NCBI GenBank assembly: GCA_030063045.1
Contig: JAQSEB010000119.1
Coordinates: forward strand, 124,001-188,000
DNA: 64,000 bases
Direction: 5' to 3'
Source: Pratylenchus scribneri
Taxonomy: Eukaryota; Nematoda; Chromadorea; Rhabditida; Pratylenchidae
Made by a program: the position numbers and the translations under genes. Positions 1-11,300 of this stretch are shown here, in pieces (the stretch's first letter is position 1; every line of letters begins with the position of its first letter). The notes beneath the pieces were generated by a model. It searched no databases, had not been told where the DNA came from, and worked only from the letters and a program-made list of their open reading frames with translations.

Positions 1-3000
1 TGCCCAAGAGCGATTTATCTTTGTCAAGGAGTGTCTCTACCATTTCCTTTTTGCCAAACTTTATTGCATAATACATTGGTGTATGCCCATCTTTGTCAAA
101 TGCTTTTAACATTGGGTCGTTTTTTGCTGAAAGAATTTGCAAATCTTTCGTGCTGCCTTCTTTGACAATAAGATGAAGTGCAGTGAAGCCGGTAGAAGTA
201 GTCAAATTCATTTTTTTCATTGTGATCAACATTGGTAAATCATCATTCATTTTTTCAGCCAATTGGAAAAGTGATATTTTTTCAGGCCCCACTTTTATAT
301 CAATATTTGCGCCTTTCGAGAGCAATAGTCGAGTCATTTCTTCATTTCCATTTTTCATAGCAAAATAAAGTGGCGTTCGATTAATGGCGTCAAGTGGATC
401 CACTATTGCATTTTTATTGAGAATTAATTCACCAATTCTGATATCGCCAGAAATCGCTGCCATATGCAATGGAGTTAAATTCTTTTCGGCTTGCGCATTT
501 GCCAATTCACTGCTATTATTCAAACCATTTAGAAGTATATCCGTCGCCTGCCAGTTGTTATTCATTACAGCAATGTGCAAAGGTTCCAATCCATAAAGAG
601 CTCTGGAACGACGATTTGCATTTTTATTAAGCAATTCATTGATATTTTCAATGTTATTTGAACGTGCAGCTATATGAAGTGCAGTCAGATTTCCTTAATT
701 TTTTAATTAATAATATAGAATTAAATAGAAAATAAATATAGATACTATTACTTATCAGCGAAAAAGTCATTTACTTAGACATTTTTATCCAATCCACTAT
801 TTAAATGAATAGAATAAAAGCCAATGATTATTCCGATTAGATTGTTATAAAGTCCTAAAAACTGGTTCCAAAAACATAAATTTTCAAAGTTAAAGTAGCA
901 AGAAAATATTTTAAATGACTTTTCCGCTAAAACACGAAAAAAAGATTCATTACTATTATATTTGCACTAATGGAGATTTATGCTTTTTTTTGTATTTAAA
1001 TTTTGTTTAAAAATTTTCGATTTTAAGAAATTTAGATTTTTTTTTTCGATTTTAGTCCATTCAAAACTCATTCGATATATTCTTTTCCCGATTAAAAATG
1101 AAATTTATAAAAATTTAAATCATCCTTTTAAAAACTTATCTATCATTAATTAATTAAAAACATCCTTTTAAAAAACATGTTTTTAAATAATTTTAAATAA
1201 TAGTTTTTGCCCGAGATTATATAAAAATATTATTGTAAAAAGAAATTCTAAATACCTGATGAGGCAATTGCTTCTAAATTTGCCCCTTTGTCAAGTAGTT
1301 TTGTAATGATATTTTTTGCTGAGACAAATGCCGCGGCAACGTGCAATGGCGTCATGTCATTTTCACCTTTTGCATTAACTTCAACAAATTTTTGTCCAAC
1401 AAGCAATTCATTCACTGATTCTTCATTATTAAACATTGCGGCCAAATGAAGTGCGGTCCACCCAGATTCCATTTTTTCATTCAATTGCAAATTTGGTTGC
1501 GTTGAAAATAGTTTAATGATATGAGCATGACCAGAAGCTGCAGCCAAATGTAAAGCAGTAATATTCCCTTGGGCTTTATTGTTTATAAGTGTTTCGTTGT
1601 TTGCCAATAGCAATTTAGTTATTTGAATTTTTCCCGAAACTGCATTCAAATGGAGTGGTGTAATTCCTTCATCATTTTGGGCATTGATATCTGTCTCATT
1701 ATGGGTTAACAAAGTAGAAACGATGCTTTCTTCCTCTTGTGCCACAGCCAAATGTAGCGGAGTGAAACCACCGAACATTCGGGCATTCACATTTGTCCCA
1801 TTGAATCCGACCAATTCTTTTATTACTGAATGATGCCGTCCAAAAGCGGCGAAATGCAAAGCAGTAATATCAAATGGGCCTCTTGAGTTTACATCTATTA
1901 ATAATTGGTCATCCCATTTTTGGGAATAAGATTGGTTGTTAGAAGCAATATTATTCAAATTTTCGTCGAAACTTTTAAGAGCAATGATAGATTTTACGGC
2001 ATCAACTTGGCCTAAAATAAAAATTTGAATTTTTCCTTTTCACTTTGTTGCACCTTTTTGTGCTGCTACATGTAATGGAGTCAAACCAAATGAATTTTTT
2101 GCATTTAAATTTGCATAGGGAGCCATTTTTTCAATAAATTTTTGATGACCAAATTCAGCAGCAATGTGCATTCCAGTATTGCCTAGAAGAATATTAATTA
2201 TTTTAATTGTTAATATAAATTAAAATTTGTATCTTAAAAAAGAGGAATTTTTCTCTACAGGATTTTTTATTTTTCAATTTTTTTAATTCAAATTCCAAAT
2301 TAATTAATTAATAATTTCATTATTTATTTAATTTCACCTTCAGCCAATTTCCCATTTTTGGCAAGAAATCGGAAATTGGCGAACGATCAACGAATTTCCC
2401 ATTTTTGAAAAATGGTAGCGAACGTAATGGCGAATTTCCGATTTCTTGACGAAAATAGGAAATTGGCTGAGCGCTTAGCGAATTTTCCATTTTTGGTCAT
2501 TTCCGGAAATTGGCCATTTCCTATTCTCTATCATATATAATAGAATTTCTTTTGATTAAATAATATATATAACTGATTAAATAGAGATTTTTAATATAAT
2601 AAAAAATACCTAAATTTTCACTTATATTTATGTTTGTTGCATTGTTATCAATTAGATACTTGGCAATGCGCCAATTATCATATTCAGCAGCGGCATGAAT
2701 AGCATTGAACCCAACACTGTTTAATGCATTTGCATTGGCGCCATTTTCCAACAATAATTTAATTTCACTCAGTGATAAATCCTCATTTGTTCCCGAAGCA
2801 ATTTTATAAATGTCTTTGTTTATATCCCGAAATTCTGTTTCCTCTGGATTTTCAATGATTCCAACCAATTCTGCTTTATCGTCATCATCCAAGAATTTTC
2901 GAAATATGAGACGTGTAATATTCCTTCCAATCGGTACTGGGTCGATTTTCAAAGTTGGGCAAGCGTGGCCATTAATCAGATGTGTTTTTGACCATTCTCC

Positions 3001-6000
3001 CACTTTTGTTATTCCATCATTGCTCAAATATTGAACGGCATATTGTATCGCTCGGCCATTTCGCCACTCCCCAAATGGTGTTGTCAAATTATTATTTGAG
3101 AAATCCAATTTGTTTTTGATTTGTATTGGTGTTTGCTGTAATTTTCGAGCCAATTGAGAAGCAACATTATTCAAAAAGGTTTTCAATTCCAAAAGAACGG
3201 TGACTTTTTCGTCTGCAAGTGCCAGCATTTCCAAATTTTCTTTGATAAAGTTTTTCGTTTTAATTATATTGAGCATTTCGATAACGCGGTCAATTAAATT
3301 TCCTTGAATTGAATTCAGCGAATTTTTGAATTCATAAAATGCATCAAATGCCATTTGAAAATTTTTGTTGTATTTGTCAATTTTATCGCGTGAATAGTAA
3401 ACAATTGCCATAAAAAAATATTCTTCATAAACAAATTGCATGACTGAAGCATAGAGGTAAATACCGTGGAGAAGTAAATCCAAAGTGGTGAAGGCAGTCT
3501 CGTCATCCTTGTTGCGTGGAATTGCAAAGCCCTGGTTGATTATATCATGCAGTAGGGAGTGCAAGCTATGTGGCTGAATCGGTGTTCGCGCATTCTTCAA
3601 AAAATGCAAAAAACCATTTACTTCTTCCAATTTTTCTAAACGTCGTTGTAATGGCAGCATTCGGATGGAATTGGCTTCATTTTTGAAATAATTTTCGAAG
3701 GTTTTTATTTTTGAAATTATTGGATCAACGCGCGATCGGTCAATTGATGCCAGAACATCTTTAAATCCCTGCTGCATTTCGGAACGCATTTGTTGCAATT
3801 CGTTCAGAGTTTGATTTGCTGCTTCTTCAATTAAATTATTTGTAGACGAGTAAAAGATGTACAGTTCTGCTTGTGTTTTAAGCTGGGCTCGTTCAACATC
3901 ATCACGTACCTACAATAAATATAAATAAGTTAATCATGTATAATCTGACATATTTTGTTGTTGTTTTTATTTTGATTTAGCCTCATAGTTTATTAATTTT
4001 TTTAGCAAGAAATTTCCTCTAGAAATTTCTATAAATAACTTTTAAATCATTTATTCTGCCATTTTGCTTTACTATATTTTATATAATTAATTTAAATAAA
4101 TAAGATTGAAAATAATCTTTTTTAATTTTAATTAATTAAAAATTACTTATTTTTACTTATTTTAGTAAGTTTTATTCTGGTTTAAAAATATCCGACTAAA
4201 TGAATAAGGCTCGAAATTTCCTAGAATAATATTATGTATTAAGTTTAATTTTAGGATAGAGAGCTAGATTATTGTTAATTCTGATACACTTATAAGTTTT
4301 AATTTTTTCATGTTCGAATATTTTCTTCGTAGATGTATAACTTATTTAATATTTTTTCTTTTTAAAATTTGCCTGTTCAATCATGTAAAGTGTTGTGTTG
4401 AAATTTTTCCAATTTTCAAAGCGTCCTTGATAAATTGCCCCTGCTGTTTGATTATAAAAATTTGCATTTTGTTCTTTCAGTTCATTCAGTGAAGAAAAAT
4501 TCTCTCCAAATAGACTGTAAATTTCATTTATTCCTCTGCGCATTTCAAGTCTATTTTGGACAATTTCCACATAATTCTGATTTCCTTGTCTTGCCAGAAA
4601 GGAGAAGCCGCGATGATTTTCAGTGCGTGCTTTGTTCACAAGGTCGTGGATAATTTTGAAATTGACGACATTCTCGTATCTTCCTTGCTGAATGAAATCC
4701 TGTGTAATTGCAAAATTAAGTGCATTATCGATTCGATTTGCTTTCAATTCATCCTTCACAATTGCAAAATTAATTGCATTTTCTCTGCGACCCTCAAGGA
4801 TGTGATCATTTGTGATACCAAAATTGTATGCATTTTCCCTTCGTCCCAATTCAATGTGGCTATTTGTAACTACAAAATTGTGTGCATTTTCTCGTCGACC
4901 TTCCAAAATATTTTCATTTGTAATGGCAAAATTTTGAGCATTTTCCCAACGGCCCAAATTGATCAAGCAACGTTGTTCAGCAAAATTTTGTTGATTTTCA
5001 TAAATTCCCTTTAAAAATTTATTTTTATTAAGAGGATTTGAGTCTTGAATATGAATAGAATAAATTTGTTTAGGATTTCCAATTTTATATGTATATTACT
5101 TAGTCAACTCAAAACAAAATAGAAAAATATTCAAATGATTTTTTAGATATTGATGGAAAGATAATTTATAAAATATTTTTAAGTGCCCTTGATTAGTCTT
5201 CAGCTAATTATTAGTCTGATTTTCCCCGAATTGTTGACTAGGCTAAATTATTGCCTATTCTATATTACATTAAATTATTCAAAAAAAGCATGAAATAATT
5301 ACGATTTCATTGCCAGATGTAAATTAAAAATTTTCTACCGAAGAAAACAAAAACTATCTAATAAAAAATTTTTATATGAAACAAAATAAATAGGAAAAAG
5401 TTAGACTATCTTTTTATTTTTAGTCTTTTTCTTTTTAAAAATCAATGATTTCAAAATCATTTGGCTAAATAATAAATACATATAAATTTAGCAAAATAGA
5501 TCCAATTTATAATACTCATCAGATCTCTGGAATTAAGTATTTTATAATTTTTATTTATTATTCAAATATTATACCTGCATTATCGCCCCATAATTTCTGT
5601 CTAGTCCATATTCCACTCGAGCAAAGCCGTGCCTCATTTCAGCAAATCCATGGTTTACTGTATTCTGCACTTGGTTTACACCACTCAAAATTTCTGTGCT
5701 GATTCCATAATTGCGGTCCAATTTACTGTCCATTAGTCCAAATCCAGCAACCATTGTTTCATAATTGCGCTGAATTCCACCAAAATTTCGGTCTACACCT
5801 GCCATGATTCGGCCCTGGCCATGCATTAAAGTGTTGAAACCGCCAACCATGGTGTCATAGTTCCTTTGGATTCCGTCAAAATTTCGATCAACACCAGCCA
5901 TAATTCGATTTTGCCCATGTGATAGTGAATTCAAACCGCTAACCATTGTATTGTAATTGCGTTGAATTCCATCAAAATTTCGGTCAACACCAGCTATAAT

Positions 6001-6911
6001 CATCAAGTGTTATAAATTCTTTTAGTATGCAAAATATGTATTAAAATATTTTTAAAAATTAATATAATATTCAATCTTAAAAACAAAGATATTTTAATAG
6101 CAACTCAAATATGATATAATGGAAAATTCTTAATTCAATTTTTCTTTTTTAATCACTACTACTATTCATTCCTTAGTATAACTTTCATTTATATTTTCCT
6201 TTACCTGCCAATCTTGCATCGAAGGCTCTTCCACCGCCACCTTGAGCTCCGTTCCAATTACCAGCATTTCCTCTTAATCCTCTAGCAAGACGATTGTCAT
6301 TTGCTATTCTGTTCAAAGCACGTTTGTAACCATGCCCTCGCATTTGACCTCCAGATCCCAAATGTTGATTTGTTCCCACATTTTGATTTGGAAAATTTGC
6401 ACGATTCCAGGAATTGCCATCAGATTTGATTGATGGATCAGATTTCTTTTCCTTAAAATAATCATAAATTTGGGTTCCAGCTTCAATGACAGCGTCAGCG
6501 ATGCTAGTTGCTACTCCAATCCTTGATGTAAAATCTGCAACTATTCCGAGAGCGTCCCAAGTAAATTCAAGACCATCAATAATTTTCGGATGGACATAAG
6601 GTTTTAATTTCTGAAAATATTTATTTTATATCAATTAAAATAAAATTTATTTATAATATACATACATCATTGACGAATTTTCCTCCCTAAAATTTTTAAT
6701 TTAACAATTTAAATTTTAATCAAATTCATACTTTTGCTATAAGTTTGCTCGGTTTAAATTTATTCAGTATGCTACGTTTGGATTTGGAACGTCTTTTTGT
6801 GCTGGAAAAATGACCTGCAGCAGATCCTTTTATCTTTTTGCGAACTTTTCCACGTTGATGAACAGTCATCAATTTTCGCTGATAGCTCCTGGTATTATTC
6901 GTAAATATGGT
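1..6911 (-). CDS. Large multi-domain ankyrin-repeat protein (3' end beyond left edge; 5' exon not found)
   Basis: Nine in-frame exons read right to left: 6911-6732, 6686-6666, 6610-6205, 5993-5575, 5008-4373, 3909-2610, 2182-2054, 2011-1256 and 693 to off-edge, giving at least 1513 residues. Order seen: a basic start (HQRGKVRKKIKG, RRSKSKRS); a Gly/Asn/Arg-rich stretch (about residues 150-200); a 32-residue repeat block (about 203-300); an 18-residue repeat block (about 343-490); about 340 residues of predicted helix (555-900); then about 17 ankyrin repeats with TPLHLA and TALHLAA cores. No membrane segment was seen. Ankyrin repeats bind protein partners; no catalytic domain is visible. A long helical domain followed by a long ankyrin stack recalls the layout of latrotoxin-type proteins, but that is architecture only and homology is not shown. 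The first join uses a GC donor. An ATG lies inside the first exon (MTVHQRG), but the exon is open upstream of it to an acceptor, so a further 5' exon is likely. Confidence 0.85.
2340..2470. repeat. Foldback (hairpin) element inside an ankyrin-gene intron
   Basis: The ends are a 13-base inverted repeat (TCAGCCAATTTCC against GGAAATTGGCTGA). The complementarity continues inward for about 45 bases with few mismatches (AAGAAATCGGAAATT against its complement), leaving a loop of about 45 bases. Related GGAAATTGGC pieces continue to about 2520. It is noticeably richer in G and C than the surrounding intron. It looks like a small foldback/MITE insertion; no clear target-site duplication was seen. Confidence 0.6.
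4560..5008 (-). repeat. 54-bp coding tandem repeat (18-residue units) in the ankyrin gene
   Basis: About eight consecutive 18-residue units with the consensus G-R-R-E-N-A-x-N-F-x-I-T-x-D-x-I-x-E. The first four or five are close copies and the last ones decay (NRIDNALNF, GRYENVVNF, ARTENHRGF). Units keep Asn, Phe and Glu at fixed places with an amphipathic period, so helical hairpins are plausible. I do not recognise this as a named repeat family. Confidence 0.85.
5740..5993 (-). repeat. 96-bp coding tandem repeat (32-residue units) in the ankyrin gene
   Basis: Three near-identical 32-residue units, each starting AGVDRNF(D/G)GIQRNY and followed by (D/N/E)TMV(G/S/A)G and HGQ(G/N)RIM. A degenerate continuation (KLDRNYGIS, VEYGLDRNYG) follows to the end of the exon. 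The unit carries two R-N-(F/Y) motifs spaced by seven residues. The block lies directly upstream of the 18-residue repeats in the protein. Confidence 0.85.
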
Positions 6912-8682
6912 CTAACAATAAGAATTTTGATGAATAATTAATATTAATTCAAAATACCATTTTTTAGAAGAATTGACTTTTTGTTGTTTTATTCTCAATA
7001 AAATATTTGAATAATTTGAATGATTTCTATATAAATTTTTAAATGATCATTTAAAATTTAACATAAATTACAATGAATCAAAAAATAGAGATGTTATCTC
7101 TTTTGGTCAGATTTAAGTTAAGAATCAAATTAAAAGATGAAAAACCAATCGGAAATTAAAAGGAATCTAACTAGCAGTATATATCATAATTTTGCATAAT
7201 TATGCTTATTAAACACTCAGAAGAGTCGATCCAAATTCCTAATTAAGTAAGAAAATGATAGAAACTTAAAAATTGCTAAAAAAAAATCTATCTCGGTTCT
7301 GTAGTACTCATTTACTTAGTTTAAATTCTTATTATGTATTAAATATCGCCTGATTCTTATAAGTAAAAAATGAAAATTTAAAAAGTACAAAAAAATTCAA
7401 AAAAAAATCCAGATATGCTAAAAAATTATATTTATATTTGTAAAATTTCTTGGAATGAGTTTATTTCTGATTTTCATTCAATGATAGAATTTTGGTGAGA
7501 ATTTTTGATGGAATAAAGATACTAAGGTTTTCATTACAATAACAAATTATTGTCATTTCGAATTTAATTTGGAATTCTATAGACAGTAAATATATACATA
7601 TAAATATAAAGTGTATAAACGGCCTAGGAGGAGTCATAATGAGCCAGGATAATTTTTGGGCTTTTGTCATTTGTCCTTGGCCCCTAGTAAAAATGGATTG
7701 GCCATTGACTTATCTTCATTTCATTTATTCAAGTGAACATTGAACAACTGTTATTAGAATTTAAAAGTCAGCAATAATTAGGGACGGATATTCTCGTCGA
7801 TAAAAATAATAAACATCTATAAGAGAAAGGGATTTGGCGATTGTTGGATGTGATCACCGTAAAAAATGGAAATGGAAGTAAAATTTTAGTGCTTATAAAT
7901 GTACAAATGAGTCATAAAAAAGAAAAAGGCAAATTTAAAATGAAGACATTTTAAATTAAATATTATTATTTATGCGAAATTTTATCAAGGAAACCATGTA
8001 TTAAATATATTTAGCTGAATAAAGAAAATTGACGAAAAAATCAGCAAAATGAATAATATCTATACTTAAATTTTATTTGCTATTTATTCTGTTATTGTAA
8101 ATTGTAATATGAAAGGGGCTATCCACTCCATCCATTAGATAAAATATTTATAATTTCAGGTAGATAGTCCGCCTAAATTGAAATATGATGTTTGTTAATT
8201 TGACAAATATGATTAATAAGAGTAAAGTTAGAATATTTTATTTTTCCACTTGCTGAACTTTTATTTGATAAATAATACCATAAAAATCTTACTTCTCTTA
8301 TTTTTATTTGTCAAATAAAAATGTTTGCCCAAATAATCTTATATATGTGTACATATATTTAATTAAAAACAATTGCTCCATTATCTCTTTTCCTTTACTT
8401 CTTAAATTTTATCAAATGAACTATTTTTGAGATGTTAAATTAAGACAAATTTATTAAAATATTATAATTTAATTGTAATGGAATCAAAAGAAAAATTTAT
8501 TTTCAATTTTAACGCATCAAATTAATATTATCTTTAATGATGCTATTTTTAATTTTAAAACATTTTTTCAATGATAATTTTCTAAAAAGGATCAAAAATG
8601 AAATTATGCAAATTTATTAATTTAACTAGAGTTATTTTAATATTGTAGTGTAGACAATAGAGAAAATAAAGCATTAATTGAA
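6912..8682. other. AT-rich intergenic stretch
   Basis: No exon-like open frame with splice sites was found. It should hold the promoter and possibly a first exon of the ankyrin gene on the minus strand, and the 3' region of the transthyretin-like gene. An open frame at 7461-7670 (minus) begins MTKAQKLSW but has no codon pattern or family match and was not accepted. Confidence 0.5.
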
Positions 8683-10118
8683 TTATTTCATTGGTTTTTT
8701 AATTTGCCGTGAACATTTCGCCCAATATTCATTGTCATCATTTAATTCCGGTTCATTGGTTTTGAATTCATCATCCGGGTTCATGCAATCCGCCAATGTT
8801 TCCACTTTCAATTGACTGGACCTATAGGAAGCCTTTTCTTCTTTTCCTCCAATGCAAATGTAATAATTGTATTGAGCTGTATGAAAATAATATTATGGTT
8901 AGAGAATTATTCAATATCTTCAAAACTTATTTTATTAGTTAATTAAAATAGAAATCAATTTTCATGTTAGAAGTGAAAATTTCGGTACTCTGACGCTTCT
9001 TTTTTTGAGCCATTATTTTAATCTTTTATAGTTTGAGAAAATAACTTATCCAAAAATAAGAAATTCAATTTGGAAAGTTCAAAGTGCCCTCTACAATTTG
9101 GCATTATTGATTTAGAAAAATTTAGATTTATAAAATAACATATCATTAAGTGAAAAAACTATTATTTTTGAGGATTTTTCACAAATTCTTAGATGGACCT
9201 AGATCGAAAAATTTGCCAAAAAACCGGGTATCGGCCGATAACTCGCAAAACTCATTCCTAAGCGAAAAAGGAATTTTACTAAATTCAAATTTTAAATAAA
9301 TTGAGCAATGAACAAGGCTAATTCCGGTTTTTCTCTTCCACTTTTCCAAATATAATTTATTTATATGATTTTGAAGGGGGTGTTTAATTTTTACATACTT
9401 CTACGTTTATCCCAACCATCGTATTCATTTTGATTCAATCGAATGCGCGTTTCCGTTGTGCACTTCTGCAAAAATGGGAAATATATTAATGAATAGAAAA
9501 AAATTACGGCATTTTTGATTTTTAAATTTTTAGGTACAAGGATTTTATAAATTTTACAAATCCAATTTTTAATAATTTTATTTTTAAGTTTGATTATTTT
9601 CCCCCAACCTCTTCTGTACCTTTAGGGTTTTATAGCCCGGCCTCCCATCCCCTAAAATTTTTTTGCTCCATCTCCGGCTCCGACCTCTACAAAATGTTTA
9701 CTCCATCCTTAGCCCCGGCTTTAGAACCTTATTAGTCAGAGTCGGAAGTCGGCACAGCACTAAATCTCCACCTCCATCCTCATTAAATTTTAAAGAAACT
9801 GACCGGATTGCACGAATGCCAAATGCTGATATACGGATATGATGTATTTTAAAAAACATAAATATTGCCTCTAACATTGAATTGCCCATTTTTGTCTGTT
9901 TGATTTACAGCCACAATAGCATCTTTGATAGCATCGAAGGCAAGAAATTTGTAGGTGACATTGAAATATTGCAATGGTTTGTATTGGATTGGCTTTGAGT
10001 AATGGTCAAGGCAGTAAAGCCAACCCCAAACATTGTAAAATATTGGATCCGGTGATTGAAATACACCGAAGACAACCGAAAATGATGCAATTAGAAGCAT
10101 TATTGTTGAGAATTCCAT
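8683..10118 (-). CDS. Secreted transthyretin-like (TTR-52/TTL type) family protein, probable
   Basis: Exons 10118-9876, 9465-9399 and 8876-8683 give 167 residues in frame. Residues 1-20 (MEFSTIMLLIASFSVV) are a signal peptide. The first exon then carries V-W-G-W-L-Y-C, a strand with F-N-V-T-Y-K-F, a D-A-I-K-D-A-I stretch and T-D-K-N-G-Q-F-N-V-R-G. This matches the family layout G-x-L-x-C ... V-x-L-x-D-x-D ... T-D-x-x-G-x-F-x-(L/V)-x-G. Such proteins are abundant secreted nematode proteins thought to bind small ligands or apoptotic cells. The last exon (IGGKEEKASYRSSQL to KKPMK) is not typical of the family, and the first donor (AAT|GTTAGA) is weak, so the 3' half is less sure than the first exon. 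An upstream ATG at 10232 is in frame but would bury the signal peptide, so the start at 10118 was chosen. Confidence 0.6.
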
Positions 10119-11300
10119 TTTTTGGAATAATTTAAGAAAGAGTAACGAAAAGGGAATGAATCTTAAATGATTTTGAATGACGTTGAAAAGCCTTTTATGT
10201 ATGAAAATTTTATTCCCCCCTTTCCTTTTCATATTCTTTTTATAGATTTTTTAAATAAATTTTTATGCTTTTGATTATGAAATGAATAAATTTATTTTTA
10301 TTGTCAAAAATATTAAAAAACGAAAAATGTATTTCTTTATTTAATAAAATTGATATAAATAATTTTATGAATAAGTTATTAGAAAGTCTGAAATGGTATT
10401 TTTAAAAAAATTCTAATTTCTTTATACAAAAACTGCGGGTTTAGATGGGGTTTGCAAAATTTTCGGGTTTTTGAGTACGGATTGAGAAAAATGTCCAGGT
10501 TTTCGGGCACGGATTCGGACCAACCCGCGGCAACTCTGACCAAATTATGTTTGATATATGATATCTGCAATTTTGTTTTTGCTGCTGGCATTACAAAGGT
10601 CCATTCCTCCTCCCTTATTTCTCCATATTCTCCATTCCCAAAGAGAGAAAGAAATGGATAGATTTATTCTCGTCTGACATCTCTATTTTCTCTCCAATTT
10701 TCACTCTCTATTTCTGATAATAAGGCCAGCAGCAGTGCTAGAATTGGCCACTTTTTCCTCTAGTATCTTTCTCTCCAAGTTTTTGGCACTATTTTTCTAT
10801 GCCACTCAAAAACTCTGTGTTTGATCAGTCAACAAACATCTCGCGCGTACTTGTTTATCCTTTTATGATCAACTTCATCCCCCCACAACCCATTTTCCAG
10901 CATTTGGCCAATCAAAATACGAGGGATATCTGCAATTTTGCTGCTGGCATTGAATGAAATACCCTCCTCACCCATCACAGCAATTCACCCTTCCTTCCCT
11001 TACAAACTACAATGTCCGAAATGTGATCCCGCGGGAATCAATCTACATTTCTAGTACAAAAGGAGCAGCATCTCTTTCTGGCCAAAATGCCCAAATCTAT
11101 CTTTGAAAACATAAACAAACCCGCATCTCGAAGGCATGCGTGCGCATTTCTCCCACCCCAAATTTGGGGAGAAAATTCCATTATTTAAATGAAGGATTGA
11201 GAGGGGAAAATCACTTCTTCAAACCAAAATCCAAATCCTCTCCTCTCATCCAATTTCACATCCCATTCCAATTTCTCCCTTTCAAAACCCAAAAGGCAAT
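10119..11300. other. Intergenic, between divergent genes; GC-richer patches and short direct repeats
   Basis: This is the shared upstream region of the minus-strand transthyretin-like gene and the plus-strand orphan secreted gene. The part from about 10430 to 11280 is clearly less AT-rich than its surroundings. A phrase containing ATATCTGCAATTTTG and CTGCTGGCATT occurs twice (about 10559-10592 and 10927-10951). A TTTTCGGG motif is repeated near 10460-10505. No gene was accepted. Confidence 0.45.

Noticed and set aside
183..596. Plus-strand open frames opposite the ankyrin exon (also 2810-3034 and 4556-5014)
   Set aside because: They are antisense shadows of the minus-strand coding exon, whose frame is continuous and carries clear ankyrin or repeat motifs.
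7461..7670. Minus-strand frame upstream of the ankyrin gene
   Set aside because: Could be a first exon, but no donor gives a phase-compatible join to 6911 and the composition is not coding-like.
9698..9889. Minus-strand frame in a GC-richer patch near 9600-9790
   Set aside because: The patch has GGAG/CCGG-type repeats and no splice-consistent join to the transthyretin-like exons; it looks like an insertion rather than coding sequence.
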